The position numbers and the translations under genes were made by a program. From Enterobacter cloacae (GTDB taxonomy: Bacteria > Pseudomonadota > Gammaproteobacteria > Enterobacterales > Enterobacteriaceae), in contig NZ_CP056117.1 of NCBI RefSeq assembly GCF_013375935.1, positions 2,604,001 to 2,668,000 of the forward strand: a stretch of 64,000 nucleotides of DNA, given 5' to 3'. The stretch's first letter is position 1. Every line of letters starts with the position of its first letter. Below the pieces are notes generated by a model that was given only the letters and a program-made list of their open reading frames with translations, did not search any database and was not told where the DNA came from. Below, in pieces: positions 19,786-29,048 of this stretch.

Positions 19786-20289
19786 TTAACGTACTACCGC
19801 TTGCCCGACCGTCTCGTCCGCCTTCCATACGCGATATTTCACATCCACGTTTTCCGGCGTATACACGACGATTGGCAGCTTGCTGTTATAGCGCAGCAGA
19901 CTGTTGTCACCCAGATACGCGGTGATAAATTTCTTCTCTTTTTTGCCGTCCGGACACGCCATCATGGTGGAGACCGGCGACGTGACTTTGTCGAAGACAT
20001 AGTAGTCATAGCCCCAGCCTTCCAGGGTTTTGCTTTCCAGCTGGCCGCCGAGACGATGGTGGTTGCAGTCCACTTCCAGCGTCTGGCCGATTAACAGCTC
20101 CACTTTGAAATTTGCTTCATCCTGCTGCGCCGGCAGCTGAATAACCTGGCGCTTCATCCCTTTCTCCGCCTGCGGGTAAGGCGCGACTTTTTCCAGAGGC
20201 TGGGCTTCAGGCGCATCGCTGGCAAAAGCGCTGGCGCTCACGCAGGCTGCGGCGATAAGGGCAAGGGCAAATTTAGGTGCGTTTTTCAC
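19786..20289 (-). CDS. eco: Ecotin, periplasmic serine protease inhibitor
   Basis: Dimeric periplasmic inhibitor of trypsin-like serine proteases, including neutrophil elastase and coagulation or complement enzymes. I choose a GTG start at 20289 (167 residues). AAGGA lies six bases upstream of it, whereas it directly abuts the ATG at 20295, leaving no room for initiation there. The first residues form a signal peptide ([14 protein letters not shown]). The mature protein has the dimerisation core, the reactive loop [12 protein letters not shown] with the P1 methionine, and the disulfide cysteines. It ends in the family tail with VKYRVWKA. The terminator of convergent mqo and two repeats lie downstream. 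Confidence 0.93.
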   Translation of the reverse strand: MKNAPKFALALIAAACVSASAFASDAPEAQPLEKVAPYPQAEKGMKRQVIQLPAQQDEANFKVELLIGQTLEVDCNHHRLGGQLESKTLEGWGYDYYVFDKVTSPVSTMMACPDGKKEKKFITAYLGDNSLLRYNSKLPIVVYTPENVDVKYRVWKADETVGQAVVR

Positions 20290-20500
20290 TGTCATTCCTT
20301 TTTTGTCAAAACGATCGTGACCAGACTAGCATAACTCGCATGAATGGTTGGCGTAATTTACTCATATTTTCATTTTGCCTGGCGTAATAAACTGGTTTTC
20401 TGGCGTTTTTGTGGTGTTTGATGCTGTGGTGGAGTCGGTGGGAAGATCGTGTTATTTTACGCGTTAGATATTGTTATTCATCTGTAAAGGGAAGAGAGAG

Positions 20501-20761
20501 ATGGTACGCGCAAAACTGAAGACACCTGAAGGCCGCAAGTTCCTGCTGGCGTTGCTGGTGGTATTTATGATTGCTGCCGCATGCGTAGGGCGGGCAACCA
20601 TTGTCGGCGTGATCGAGCAGTACAACATTCCGCTCTCCGCCTGGACAACCAGCATGTTTGTCCTGCAGTCGGCGATGATCTTTGTATACAGCCTGGTGTT
20701 TACCGTCCTGCTTGCCATCCCGCTGGGGATTTTCTTCCTGGGCGGACGCGAGAAGCACTAA
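20501..20761 (+). CDS. Small membrane protein, probably DUF2534 family
   Basis: An 86-residue protein with two strong hydrophobic segments: about residues 13-34 (KFLLALLVVFMIAAACVG) and 48-77 (SMFVLQSAMIFVYSLVFTVL). The N-terminus and C-terminus are basic (REKH end). A good ribosome site (AAGGGAAGAGAG) precedes the ATG. From memory it matches small enterobacterial inner-membrane proteins of the DUF2534 group; no function is known to me. It sits alone between eco and tRNA-Pro, where E. coli K-12 carries narP, ccm and nap genes. It has its own downstream terminator. Confidence 0.75.
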   Translation: MVRAKLKTPEGRKFLLALLVVFMIAAACVGRATIVGVIEQYNIPLSAWTTSMFVLQSAMIFVYSLVFTVLLAIPLGIFFLGGREKH

Positions 20762-20786
20762 CCATTCCGCATGTGGGTACAGGCAT

Positions 20787-20819
20787 AAAAAAACCAGCCA
20801 TTAAAGGCTGGTTTTTTTT
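20787..20819. terminator. Bidirectional terminator between the small membrane protein gene and tRNA-Pro
   Basis: The stem AAAAAAACCAGCC/GGCTGGTTTTTTT with loop ATTAAA has an A run on one side and a T run on the other. It can serve both the plus-strand small gene and the minus-strand tRNA. Confidence 0.85.
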
Positions 20820-20828
20820 ATGTATTGT

Positions 20829-20905
20829 TGGTCGGCACGAGAGGATTTGAACCTCCGACCCCCGACACCCCATGACGGTGCGCTACCAGGCTGCGCTACG
20901 TGCCG
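20829..20905 (-). tRNA. proL: tRNA-Pro, anticodon GGG
   Basis: The minus strand folds as a 77-nt tRNA with encoded CCA. The acceptor arm starts CGGCACG and closes with CGTGCCG, then ACCA. The T arm contains GGAGGTTCAAATCCTC, the D arm contains the AGCCTGGTAGC type sequence, and the anticodon loop is ATGGGGT with GGG. This matches E. coli proL and is in the same place next to yejM. Confidence 0.96.
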
Positions 20906-20918
20906 ACGCATTAAAGGA

Positions 20919-20946
20919 ATAGTACTCGATTCCTTTTTGATTGCAA
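20919..20946 (-). promoter_or_regulatory. tRNA-Pro promoter
   Basis: On the minus strand TTGCAA (20941-20946) and TACTAT (20919-20924) are separated by 16 bases. They lie about 14 bases upstream of the mature tRNA 5' end. Confidence 0.7.
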
Positions 20947-20978
20947 GGGGGAAGCCGCGCTAACTGATTCATAAATAA

Positions 20979-22739
20979 TCAGTTAGCGATGAAGCGCTTC
21001 TCGTCCGTCAGCACCTGCAGCAGCAGGCTGAGCTGCGGCTTCTGGTCTTTCAGCTTCTCACCTTCGGGACTGTACGTCTGGTAATTTCCGTTACTGTTCA
21101 GCACCAGGGACAACGATGGAGTTGTCACTACCAGCGTGTTTCCACCCGCAGCCGTGACCCAGTTATGGCGCCGCGTGGCGCTAAAGAGATCCTGCCCCTG
21201 CGAGTATTCATTTGCCGGTGTGCTGACGTGCAGAAGACGCTGCATTAACGTCGTCATAACGTCTTTATGGTCGGTCAGCATGGTAATGCGCTGCGCAGGC
21301 GTTCCCGGCCAGTGGATCACCAGCGGCACGTGCAGGTTCGGACGCGACCATTCCATGCTCTTCGCCTCATCACCCAGCGGCACGCCGTGACCCGCCGTGA
21401 TAATGACCACCGTATTGTCCAGTTTGCCCGCATCGCGCAGGGCGGTCAGCACGCGGCTAATCTGCGCATCGACGTCACCCGCGGCACGGCTATAGCGGCG
21501 CGCGAAGCCTTTCTGATTGCTGTCATCAAGCGTTGTGCCGTTAAACGCAACCCAGGAGAACCAGCGGTTATCTTCCTGCGCATAGCGCTTGAGCCAGTTA
21601 ATCCACTGATCGGCGGTCTGAGTGTCAGACTGGCTCTGCGCGGCTGGCAGGGAGAAGTCAGACAGCAGCGCCTGGCGGTAGAGCGAGCTGTTGAACCCAT
21701 CGGAGGCAAACAGCCCCAGCTGGTAGCCCTGCTGGTTAAGGCCGGTGATCAGCGCCGCCGGAATACGGGCCGACAGCACGCCGTCCATGTAGCTCGGTGA
21801 GATGCCATAGAACAGGCCGAAAATACCCGCGTCGGTCGAGTTACCGGAACTCATGTGCTGAGTGAACGTGATGTTGTTCCCGGCAAACTCCGCCAGCGCG
21901 GGCATCTGCTTCTCATAGCGGGAATAGTTCAGGCCATCGACGGTAATCAGCAGCACGTTCTGACCACGGCCCATGTCGCGGTATCTCAGATCGCTCAGGG
22001 GATACTGCACGCTGACCGCTTCCGGATTACCCTGTTCGACCAGACGACGCTGATACTCCTGCGCATCCAGCAGGCCGTGTTTTTCAAGAAAACGACGCGC
22101 CGTCATCGGATAGGAGAGCGGCAGGTTAGCGCGCTGCATGGTAATCGGGCGGTAGAAGTTCGCATCTGCCCAGATATACATCAGGTGCGAACCGATAAAA
22201 GAGGCGAAAAAGAGCGCCGCGACGGGCTTCGCGTAATGGCGGCGCCGGGTCAGACTGCGAAGCTTTTGCCAGCTCCACGTGGCGAACAACATCTCGATCA
22301 GCAGGATAATGGGCACGCTGATAAACATCAGCTGCCAGTCGCGCGCGGTTTCGTTCTGGTCCGGGTTAATCACCAGTTCCCAGACGATCGGGTTCAGGTG
22401 CAGGTGGAACCGGGTGAAGACTTCACTGTCGATAAGCAACAGCGTCATGCCCGCCGTCGCAAGAATAGCGGACAGGAAGCGCATCAGCCGCTGCGACATG
22501 ACGATAAACGTCAGCGGAAACAGGATCAGCAGATAGGTGGCGAAAACCAGGAAGCTAAAGTGTCCAACCAGGCTCATCCAGGAGTAGATACGCCCGGTTA
22601 ACGTGGTTGGCCAGTCTGCCACAAACAGATAACGGCAGCCGAGCACCATCGCCAACAAAATGTTGAACAGGGCAAACCAGTGCCCCCAGCTGACCATCTG
22701 GGAGACTTTTTCACGGTAGCGCTGACGATTCGTCACCAT
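20979..22739 (-). CDS. yejM: YejM/PbgA/LapC inner-membrane regulator of LPS synthesis
   Basis: Essential inner-membrane metalloprotein-like protein that senses periplasmic lipopolysaccharide. It restrains FtsH-LapB degradation of LpxC, matching LPS production to demand. The start at 22739 gives 586 residues, equal to E. coli. Five transmembrane helices occupy about residues 20-190, and a periplasmic sulfatase-like domain about 245-586 contains VLLITVDGLNYSR and SSGNSTDAGIFG. The longer open frame to 22841 only overlaps yejL. yejL lies 19 bases upstream on the same strand, so the two probably form an operon. A 9-bp inverted repeat overlaps the stop codon. Confidence 0.95.
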   Translation of the reverse strand: MVTNRQRYREKVSQMVSWGHWFALFNILLAMVLGCRYLFVADWPTTLTGRIYSWMSLVGHFSFLVFATYLLILFPLTFIVMSQRLMRFLSAILATAGMTLLLIDSEVFTRFHLHLNPIVWELVINPDQNETARDWQLMFISVPIILLIEMLFATWSWQKLRSLTRRRHYAKPVAALFFASFIGSHLMYIWADANFYRPITMQRANLPLSYPMTARRFLEKHGLLDAQEYQRRLVEQGNPEAVSVQYPLSDLRYRDMGRGQNVLLITVDGLNYSRYEKQMPALAEFAGNNITFTQHMSSGNSTDAGIFGLFYGISPSYMDGVLSARIPAALITGLNQQGYQLGLFASDGFNSSLYRQALLSDFSLPAAQSQSDTQTADQWINWLKRYAQEDNRWFSWVAFNGTTLDDSNQKGFARRYSRAAGDVDAQISRVLTALRDAGKLDNTVVIITAGHGVPLGDEAKSMEWSRPNLHVPLVIHWPGTPAQRITMLTDHKDVMTTLMQRLLHVSTPANEYSQGQDLFSATRRHNWVTAAGGNTLVVTTPSLSLVLNSNGNYQTYSPEGEKLKDQKPQLSLLLQVLTDEKRFIAN

Positions 22740-22758
22740 AAACTGTTGTTCGTTTCCC

Positions 22759-22986
22759 TTAGTGTGCCTGGTCGTCGCTAACGGAGGACTGCAAGGCCTG
22801 GGCGAAAGATTTGGCGATCGCCTGACGCTGAGCCGGAGCAACGCTGGTATTGATAAGGTTGGTAACCATATTTCCCAAAACCATCAGGGAGAGATCGGTT
22901 GGCGTTTTATGTTTTTCCAGTACGTTGACCAGCTCACTGAGCAGTTGTTCAACGTGTTCGTCACTGTAGCGGGAATGTTGTGGCAT
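22759..22986 (-). CDS. yejL: UPF0352 protein YejL
   Basis: A 75-residue cytoplasmic protein of the UPF0352 family, all alpha-helical and of unknown function. Its length and sequence closely follow E. coli YejL, with the conserved core [16 protein letters not shown]. It is the first gene of the yejL-yejM pair on the minus strand and is divergent from yejK. Confidence 0.93.
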   Translation of the reverse strand: MPQHSRYSDEHVEQLLSELVNVLEKHKTPTDLSLMVLGNMVTNLINTSVAPAQRQAIAKSFAQALQSSVSDDQAH

Positions 22987-23120
22987 AAATCAAAATCAGT
23001 TTGTTGAGAGAAGGGCGACATATTACCGTAGCAACAGCTTTTTTTCCCCTTTTTTATCTTCTGTTGCACACATGCGTTGGTGGTGGTTGAATACCGCCCG
23101 GTCTAAAAGGAGAGTTTATC

Positions 23121-24128
23121 ATGAGTCTGGAAATCAACCAGATTGCCCTGCACCAGCTTATCAAGCGTGATGAGCAAACCCTTGAAGTGGTGCTACGCGA
23201 TTCGTTACTGGAACCAACGCCTACCGTTGTCGAGATGATGGCGGAGTTGCATCGCGTCTACAGCGCGAAAAATAAAGCCTATGGCTTGTTCAGCGAGGAG
23301 AGCGAACTGGCGGATAGCCTGCGCCTGCAGCGTCAGGGTGAAGAGGATTTCCTGGCATTCAGCCGCGCTGCGACTGGCCGTCTGCGTGACGAACTGGCGA
23401 AATATCCGTTCGCCGATGGCGGTATCGTCCTGTTCTGCCACTATCGCTATCTGGCGGTAGAGTATCTGCTGGTTAGCGTGCTGAATAATCTGAGCAGCAT
23501 GCGCGTGAACGAGCAGCTGGACATCAGCTCAACGCACTATCTGGACATCAACCATGCGGATATCGTGGCGCGTATCGATTTGACCGAATGGGAAACCAAC
23601 CCGGAGTCAACCCGCTATCTGACCTTCCTGAAGGGCCGCGTAGGGCGCAAAGTGGCGGATTTCTTCATGGACTTCCTCGGCGCCAGCGAAGGCCTGAACG
23701 CTAAAGTGCAGAACAAAGGTCTGCTACAGGCGGTGGATGACTTTACGGCCGAGGCGCAGCTGGATAAAGCCGAGCGGCAGAACGTGCGCCAGCAGGTTTA
23801 CAGCTACTGCAACGAGCAGCTGCAGGCGGGTGAAGAGATTGAGCTGGAGTCGCTGTCCAAAGAGCTGGCGGGCGTTAGCGAGGTCAGCTTCCAGGAGTTC
23901 ACCGCGGAAAAAGGCTACGAGCTGGAGGAGAGCTTCCCGGCGGATCGCAGCACGCTGCGTCAGCTGACCAAATTTGCCGGCAGCGGCGGGGGGTTAACTA
24001 TCAACTTTGATGCGATGCTTCTCGGGGAACGTATCTTCTGGGATCCGGCTACCGACACGCTGACCATTAAAGGCACGCCGCCGAACCTGCGCGATCAGCT
24101 TCAGCGTCGAACCTCTGGCGGTAAGTAA
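23121..24128 (+). CDS. yejK: Nucleoid-associated protein YejK (NdpA)
   Basis: A 335-residue nucleoid-associated protein, the same length as E. coli YejK, which binds DNA and has been linked to topoisomerase function. No catalytic motif is evident. The conserved stretches include [18 protein letters not shown] and the C-terminal [20 protein letters not shown] strong ribosome site (AAAGGAGAG) precedes the ATG by about nine bases. It is divergent from yejL-yejM and converges on rplY with a shared terminator. Confidence 0.94.
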   Translation: MSLEINQIALHQLIKRDEQTLEVVLRDSLLEPTPTVVEMMAELHRVYSAKNKAYGLFSEESELADSLRLQRQGEEDFLAFSRAATGRLRDELAKYPFADGGIVLFCHYRYLAVEYLLVSVLNNLSSMRVNEQLDISSTHYLDINHADIVARIDLTEWETNPESTRYLTFLKGRVGRKVADFFMDFLGASEGLNAKVQNKGLLQAVDDFTAEAQLDKAERQNVRQQVYSYCNEQLQAGEEIELESLSKELAGVSEVSFQEFTAEKGYELEESFPADRSTLRQLTKFAGSGGGLTINFDAMLLGERIFWDPATDTLTIKGTPPNLRDQLQRRTSGGK

Positions 24129-24135
24129 CAGCCAT

Positions 24136-24163
24136 AAAAAAACCCCGCAGAAGCGGGGTTTTT
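24136..24163. terminator. yejK/rplY bidirectional terminator
   Basis: The stem AACCCCGC/GCGGGGTT (loop AGAA) is flanked by an A run and a T run, between convergent yejK and rplY. Confidence 0.85.
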
Positions 24164-24179
24164 CTCGACAGGTTTGCGA

Positions 24180-24464
24180 TTACGCGCGAACGAAGTCGAT
24201 GTGAGTCAGTTTTGGCTTGAACGCGTGACGCTGAACAGCCTGAACCTTCACTTTTTCTTCTTTACCGCCAACAACGATGGTCAGAACTTCGCTGTAGAAT
24301 TCAGCTTTGTTCTGCATGTTCCATACTTTGTCGTGATCCAGTTCGATAGCAACTGGAGCAGCTTCGCCACCGTAAACGATAGCCGGGAACTTGTTAGCGT
24401 TACGCAGGCGGCGGCTCGCACCCTTACCCTGCACGTTACGTACTTCTGCTTCGATAGTGAACAT
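24180..24464 (-). CDS. rplY: 50S ribosomal protein L25
   Basis: A 94-residue short-form L25 that binds the 5S rRNA loop E region in the large subunit. The sequence is nearly that of E. coli L25 ([20 protein letters not shown] near the N-terminus, [10 protein letters not shown] at the C-terminus). It is monocistronic. The upstream region has a -10-like TATAAA (24551-24556, minus strand) followed by a G+C-rich stretch, as is usual for growth-rate-controlled ribosomal promoters. Confidence 0.97.
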   Translation of the reverse strand: MFTIEAEVRNVQGKGASRRLRNANKFPAIVYGGEAAPVAIELDHDKVWNMQNKAEFYSEVLTIVVGGKEEKVKVQAVQRHAFKPKLTHIDFVRA

Positions 24465-24589
24465 TGATTTCTCTCTGTATTTAAAACCCTACTACAGGCG
24501 ACCCAGCAGCAGGTGAGTGTTCTGCCTCACGGATGTGAAGCGGGCGGCATTTTATACTCAAATGGCGCGCGCATCAACGAAAAGTCCCG

Positions 24590-26350
24590 TTAACCGCGCA
24601 ATTCATTTGCCCGGCGGAACCGTCCTTCATAGTCAAAGACCTTCTCACGTACCTGCCAGAACTGGCCTTTTTTGCGGGCGACAACAAAATCAGGATGGCG
24701 CAGCAGCGCCTGCTGATGCACGATGTCGGCAACGGTTATCCAGCGCAGCGGCACGCCGGGCGTGCGGGTATGGGGGCGGATAAAGAGCTGCTCGAAAGCG
24801 GTCCGCTGGGCGGGCGTCTGAACCCTGAAGCGCTCGCTCACGTCCGCCCCGTCCTCGTCGTAATAGGTAATCTTTAGCCACTCGCCTTTTTCATCCGCGC
24901 CGGGCTGCAGCGCCATGCCGGAACAGCGCAGCACCAGCGCATCTTTCAGCTTCAGCGCCGCTTTCAGCATGTCGTCCGGGTCTACCAGAACCGTGTCGCA
25001 CTCGCGGCAGCGGCGGGCGGCGATATCGTTCTCGGCGTTGCACTGCGGACAGTTTTTAAAGCGAAAGCGGAAGTCACACTGTTCGCGATGGCCCTCATCG
25101 TCTTCAAACCAGCCCTGGCAGCGGCGGCCAAAGTGTTCAATCAGCGTACCGTCGGCGGTGGTTTTCCCCCAGAAGGTGTTGGCAAACCCGCAGGCCGGAC
25201 AAAATACCTGTACCGGCACGTTGTCGCTTTTTCCTTTTGGCGTGCCCACTTCAGGGGAGTAAAGATCGTGCGGATTACCGGCGTAATCGAGGATCAGACA
25301 GTCGGTTTTGCCCGGGGCCAGGCGCAGCCCGCGCCCGACAATCTGCTGATACAGGCTGACGGATTCGGTCGGGCGCAGAATCGCAATCAGGTCGACGTGC
25401 GGGGCGTCAAACCCGGTGGTTAATACGGAGACATTCACCAGATAGCGGAACCGCTGGGCTTTGAAGGCCTCAATCAGGCTGTCGCGTTCCGGGCCGGGAG
25501 TTTCACCGGTAATCAACGCCGCGTCGCTTACGGGCAGCAGCCCCGTGATTTCGCGCGCGTGTTCGACGGTGGCAGCAAAAATCATCACCCCTTTTCGCGT
25601 TTGGGCGAACTCTTCAATCTGGCTGACGATATGCGGCGTGATCCGCTTCTGCTTTTTCAGTTCGTGATTAAGGTCCGCTTCGCTGAACAGCCCGTTACTC
25701 TGCGCCTGCAGGCGGCTGAAGTCGTACTGCACCACCGGCATATCCAGACGCTCCGGCGGCGTCAGGTAGCCGTGCTTGATCATGTAGCGCAGCGGAAGCT
25801 CATAGATGCAGTCGCGGAACAGGGCCTTCTCATCCCCGCGAACCATGCCGTGATAATGAAACTGATAAATCCAGCCCTTGCCCAGCCGAAACGGCGTGGC
25901 GGTCAGGCCAAGCAGACGTAAGTGAGGATTCACCTCTTTCAGGTGCGTGAGGATTTGCTGATACTGGCTGTCGTCGTCATCGCTGATGCGGTGACACTCG
26001 TCGACAATCAGCAGGGAAAACTCGCTGCGGAACAGATCCAGGTTGCGGGCCACCGACTGCACGCTGCCAAACACCACCTTGCCGTGGCTCTCCTTGCGCT
26101 TCAGCCCGGCGGCAAAGATATCGGCCTCCAGGCCGAGCGCGCAATATTTGGCGTGATTCTGCGCCACCAGCTCTTTGACGTGCGCCAGCACCAGCACGCG
26201 CCCGCGCGCCAGACGCGCCAGTTCGGCGATGACCAGGCTTTTCCCGGCTCCGGTCGGGAGCACGATGGCGGCAGGTTCCCGGTGCCTGCGAAACCAGGCG
26301 AGGGTGGCGTCAACGGCTTCCTGCTGATAGGGGCGTAGTGTAAAAGTCAT
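24590..26350 (-). CDS. radD: RadD, superfamily 2 DNA repair helicase-like ATPase
   Basis: A 586-residue SF2 ATPase, the same length as E. coli RadD (YejH), which acts with RecA and SSB in recombinational repair of radiation damage. Helicase motif I is LPTGAGKS and motif II is VDECH (a DEAD/DEAH variant). Motif III is LTATPFRLG, and motif VI is [15 protein letters not shown] zinc-finger-like region near residues 385-460 has paired CxxC motifs (CPACG, CPQC, CREC). It is divergent from rsuA and downstream of rplY's promoter region. Confidence 0.95.
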   Translation of the reverse strand: MTFTLRPYQQEAVDATLAWFRRHREPAAIVLPTGAGKSLVIAELARLARGRVLVLAHVKELVAQNHAKYCALGLEADIFAAGLKRKESHGKVVFGSVQSVARNLDLFRSEFSLLIVDECHRISDDDDSQYQQILTHLKEVNPHLRLLGLTATPFRLGKGWIYQFHYHGMVRGDEKALFRDCIYELPLRYMIKHGYLTPPERLDMPVVQYDFSRLQAQSNGLFSEADLNHELKKQKRITPHIVSQIEEFAQTRKGVMIFAATVEHAREITGLLPVSDAALITGETPGPERDSLIEAFKAQRFRYLVNVSVLTTGFDAPHVDLIAILRPTESVSLYQQIVGRGLRLAPGKTDCLILDYAGNPHDLYSPEVGTPKGKSDNVPVQVFCPACGFANTFWGKTTADGTLIEHFGRRCQGWFEDDEGHREQCDFRFRFKNCPQCNAENDIAARRCRECDTVLVDPDDMLKAALKLKDALVLRCSGMALQPGADEKGEWLKITYYDEDGADVSERFRVQTPAQRTAFEQLFIRPHTRTPGVPLRWITVADIVHQQALLRHPDFVVARKKGQFWQVREKVFDYEGRFRRANELRG

Positions 26351-26501
26351 GACATCTCTATTCAGTTAACTCGCATATAGTATGCCACGAAACTTTTTCC
26401 CTTGAGTGGCGCAACCAGACCATTATACTGAACCGTTTCTGACTGCTTCTTTTTCGGACGCGTAGTCCGACTTCCAGCACCATTAAGGCTAAAAAGATTT
26501 C

Positions 26502-27209
26502 ATGCGACTTGATAAGTTTATCGCTCAGCAACTCGGCGTAAGCCGCGCTATTGCCGGGCGTGAAATTCGCGCCAGCCGCGTAACCGTGGACGGCGACATT
26601 GTGAGAGACAGCGCTTTTAAACTCCAGCCTGACCACCAGGTGGAGTATGACGGCAACCCGCTGACCCAGCAGAACGGCCCGCGCTATTTTATGCTCAACA
26701 AACCGGAAGGTTACGTGTGCTCAACGGACGATCCGGATCACCCGACGGTGCTCTACTTCCTTGATGAACCTGTGGCGCACAAGCTGCATGCGGCAGGGCG
26801 ACTGGATATTGATACCACCGGCCTGGTGCTGATGACCGATGACGGTCAGTGGTCGCACCGTATTACCTCCCCGCGCCATCACTGTGAAAAAACGTATCGG
26901 GTGACGCTTGAGTCGCCGGTCTCGGACGACACGGCAGAGCAATTCGCGAAAGGCGTTCAGCTGCATAATGAAAAAGATCTGACCAGGCCGGCGGTGCTTG
27001 AAATCATCACCCCAACCGACGTGCGCCTGACCATCAGTGAAGGCCGCTATCACCAGGTGAAGCGTATGTTTGCCGCCGTGGGCAACCACGTTGTGGGTCT
27101 GCACCGTGAACGTATCGGCGCGATTGAACTCGATCCGGAACTGGCGCCAGGTGAATATCGCCCGCTGACGGAAGAAGAGATCGCCAGCGTCGGGCTGCCA
27201 TCACGCTAA
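26502..27209 (+). CDS. rsuA: 16S rRNA pseudouridine(516) synthase RsuA
   Basis: Makes the single pseudouridine of 16S rRNA at position 516. It is 235 residues (E. coli 231). An N-terminal S4 RNA-binding domain (about residues 1-60, [15 protein letters not shown]) is followed by the RsuA/TruA-like catalytic domain. The signature [10 protein letters not shown] has catalytic Asp102, and [11 protein letters not shown] is a further family motif. It is followed 15 bases later by bcr on the same strand, so the two are probably co-transcribed. Confidence 0.96.
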   Translation: MRLDKFIAQQLGVSRAIAGREIRASRVTVDGDIVRDSAFKLQPDHQVEYDGNPLTQQNGPRYFMLNKPEGYVCSTDDPDHPTVLYFLDEPVAHKLHAAGRLDIDTTGLVLMTDDGQWSHRITSPRHHCEKTYRVTLESPVSDDTAEQFAKGVQLHNEKDLTRPAVLEIITPTDVRLTISEGRYHQVKRMFAAVGNHVVGLHRERIGAIELDPELAPGEYRPLTEEEIASVGLPSR

Positions 27210-27224
27210 ATTCAGGAGAACCCT

Positions 27225-28424
27225 GTGACCACCAGGCCACACTCGTCGTTTAAAATCGTGTTTATCCTTGGCCTGCTGGCCATGCTGATGCCGCTGTCTA
27301 TTGATATGTACCTGCCCGCGCTGCCGGTGATTTCCGCGCAGTTTGGCGTTCCGGCAGGCAGCGCGCAGATGACGCTCAGCACCTACATTCTCGGTTTCGC
27401 GCTCGGTCAGCTTTTTTATGGCCCCATGGCAGATAGCCTGGGGCGTAAACCCGTTATCCTCGGCGGGACGCTGATCTTTGCCGCGGCGGCGGTGGCCTGC
27501 GCGCTGGCGCAGAGTATCGATCAGCTGATCGTGATGCGTTTCTTCCATGGCCTGGCGGCGGCTGCGGCAAGCGTGGTGATAAACGCGCTGATGCGCGACG
27601 TCTATCCGAAGGAAGAGTTCTCGCGCATGATGTCGTTCGTCATGCTGGTCACGACAGTTGCGCCGCTGGTTGCCCCCATGGTGGGCGGGGCGGTGCTGGT
27701 GTGGTTTAGCTGGCATGCGATTTTCTGGATCCTGGCGATTGCCGCGCTGCTGGCATCGGTGATGATCTTCGTCTTTATTGATGAAACGCTGCCCGTCGAG
27801 CGCCGTCAGAAGTTCCACGTCCGTACCACGCTTGGAAACTTTGCCTCGCTGTTTCGCCATAAGCGCGTCCTGAGCTACATGCTGGCCAGCGGCTTCAGCT
27901 TTGCCGGGATGTTCTCGTTCCTGAGCGCGGGGCCGTTTGTCTATATTGAACTCAACCACGTTTCACCCCAGCACTTTGGCTACTACTTCGCGCTGAATAT
28001 CGTCTTCCTGTTTGTGATGACCATCATCAACAGCCGCTTTGTCCGGCGGGTAGGGGCGCTGAATATGTTCCGCGCCGGGCTGTGGATCCAGTTCGTGATG
28101 GCCATCTGGCTGGTGGTGAGCGCACTGCTGGGCGTTGGCTTCTGGGCGCTGGTAGTGGGCGTGGCGGCGTTTGTGGGATGCGTGTCGATGGTCTCTTCTA
28201 ACGCGATGGCGGTGATCCTCGACGAATTTCCCCATATGGCGGGCACCGCTTCGTCGCTGGCGGGGACATTCCGCTTCGGTATCGGCGCGATTGTCGGCGC
28301 GCTGCTTTCAATGGCGACCTTTAATACCGCCTGGCCGATGCTGTGGGCGATAGCGTTCTGCGCCACCAGCTCCATTCTCTTCTATCTTTATGCCAGCCGG
28401 CCGCGTAAGACGGCGCATAAATAA
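27225..28424 (+). CDS. bcr: Bicyclomycin/sulfonamide MFS efflux pump Bcr
   Basis: A 399-residue, 12-helix drug:proton antiporter of the DHA1 family. In E. coli it confers resistance to bicyclomycin and exports sulfathiazole and cysteine or dipeptides. It starts with GTG at 27225, preceded by CAGGAGA. Motif D1-type [12 protein letters not shown] lies near the N-terminus and the MFS motif A region ([12 protein letters not shown]) follows helix 2. The sequence follows E. coli Bcr throughout. It is probably co-transcribed with rsuA and ends at an intrinsic terminator. Confidence 0.95.
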   Translation: MTTRPHSSFKIVFILGLLAMLMPLSIDMYLPALPVISAQFGVPAGSAQMTLSTYILGFALGQLFYGPMADSLGRKPVILGGTLIFAAAAVACALAQSIDQLIVMRFFHGLAAAAASVVINALMRDVYPKEEFSRMMSFVMLVTTVAPLVAPMVGGAVLVWFSWHAIFWILAIAALLASVMIFVFIDETLPVERRQKFHVRTTLGNFASLFRHKRVLSYMLASGFSFAGMFSFLSAGPFVYIELNHVSPQHFGYYFALNIVFLFVMTIINSRFVRRVGALNMFRAGLWIQFVMAIWLVVSALLGVGFWALVVGVAAFVGCVSMVSSNAMAVILDEFPHMAGTASSLAGTFRFGIGAIVGALLSMATFNTAWPMLWAIAFCATSSILFYLYASRPRKTAHK

Positions 28425-28430
28425 ACAGTT

Positions 28431-28454
28431 AAGGCCCGGTACGGGCCTTTTTGT
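28431..28454 (+). terminator. bcr intrinsic terminator
   Basis: The stem AAGGCCCG/CGGGCCTT with loop GTA, then TTTG. Confidence 0.85.
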
Positions 28455-28700
28455 TGACCCATATCAACCAACCCTTCGTTCGTTTACCCTGTGTTTGTTT
28501 CTTTTATGTAAAATCTATTTATGTAAAAAGTCACACCATTGTATTTAAAAAGGTTGAGTTAGATCGCAGAAACGGGTACATATAGCGCCGACGTGAGCCT
28601 GTAACGCTTATAAAATCTGCTAAATAGTGCAGGCTGGCGATGATGTGTTACTATAAATGTAAATAAATTGTGAAGTAAATTTGCTTCCGGGGAAATGAAC

Positions 28701-29045
28701 GTGAATACATTACAACTCTCCATTGTCCATCGCTTGCCCCAGAGCTATCGCTGGTCAGCGGGTTTTGCAGGTTCGAAAGTTGAACCGATTCCGCAAAGCG
28801 TTGCAGGGGGAGATAATTGCCTGGTGGCGCTCAAGCTGCTCAGCCCGAGCGATGAAAACGCGTGGCCGGTAATGGAGCGTCTCAGCCAGGCGCTGACGGA
28901 CATCGAAGTGGACAGCTCCGTGCTGGAATGCGAAGGGGAGCCGTGCCTGTTCGTCAACAGCCAGGACGAATTTGCCGCGACCTGTCGCCTGAAAAACTTC
29001 GGCGTAGCGATCGCCGAGCCGTTCTCCGGCCACTATCCCTTCTGA
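28701..29045 (+). CDS. yejG: YejG family protein
   Basis: A 114-residue protein of unknown function, the same length as E. coli YejG from the chosen GTG start. The core matches E. coli ([19 protein letters not shown] and [14 protein letters not shown]). I prefer GTG at 28701 over the ATG at 28695. GGGGA (28689-28693) is seven bases from the GTG but only one base from the ATG, and the E. coli protein starts at the equivalent of the GTG. There is no signal peptide or membrane segment. Its stop lies three bases from the stop of the convergent yejF. Confidence 0.88.
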   Translation: MNTLQLSIVHRLPQSYRWSAGFAGSKVEPIPQSVAGGDNCLVALKLLSPSDENAWPVMERLSQALTDIEVDSSVLECEGEPCLFVNSQDEFAATCRLKNFGVAIAEPFSGHYPF

Positions 29046-29048
29046 GTG

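Noticed and set aside
28504..28528. Direct repeat TTATGTAAAA upstream of yejG
   Set aside because: Two A+T-rich ten-base words 15 bases apart can arise by chance in such a promoter region, and nothing else supports a binding site.
29046..29048. A three-base gap between the convergent yejG and yejF stops
   Set aside because: It is notable for the lack of a terminator, but such close convergent ends are common in enterobacteria and no special structure is present.
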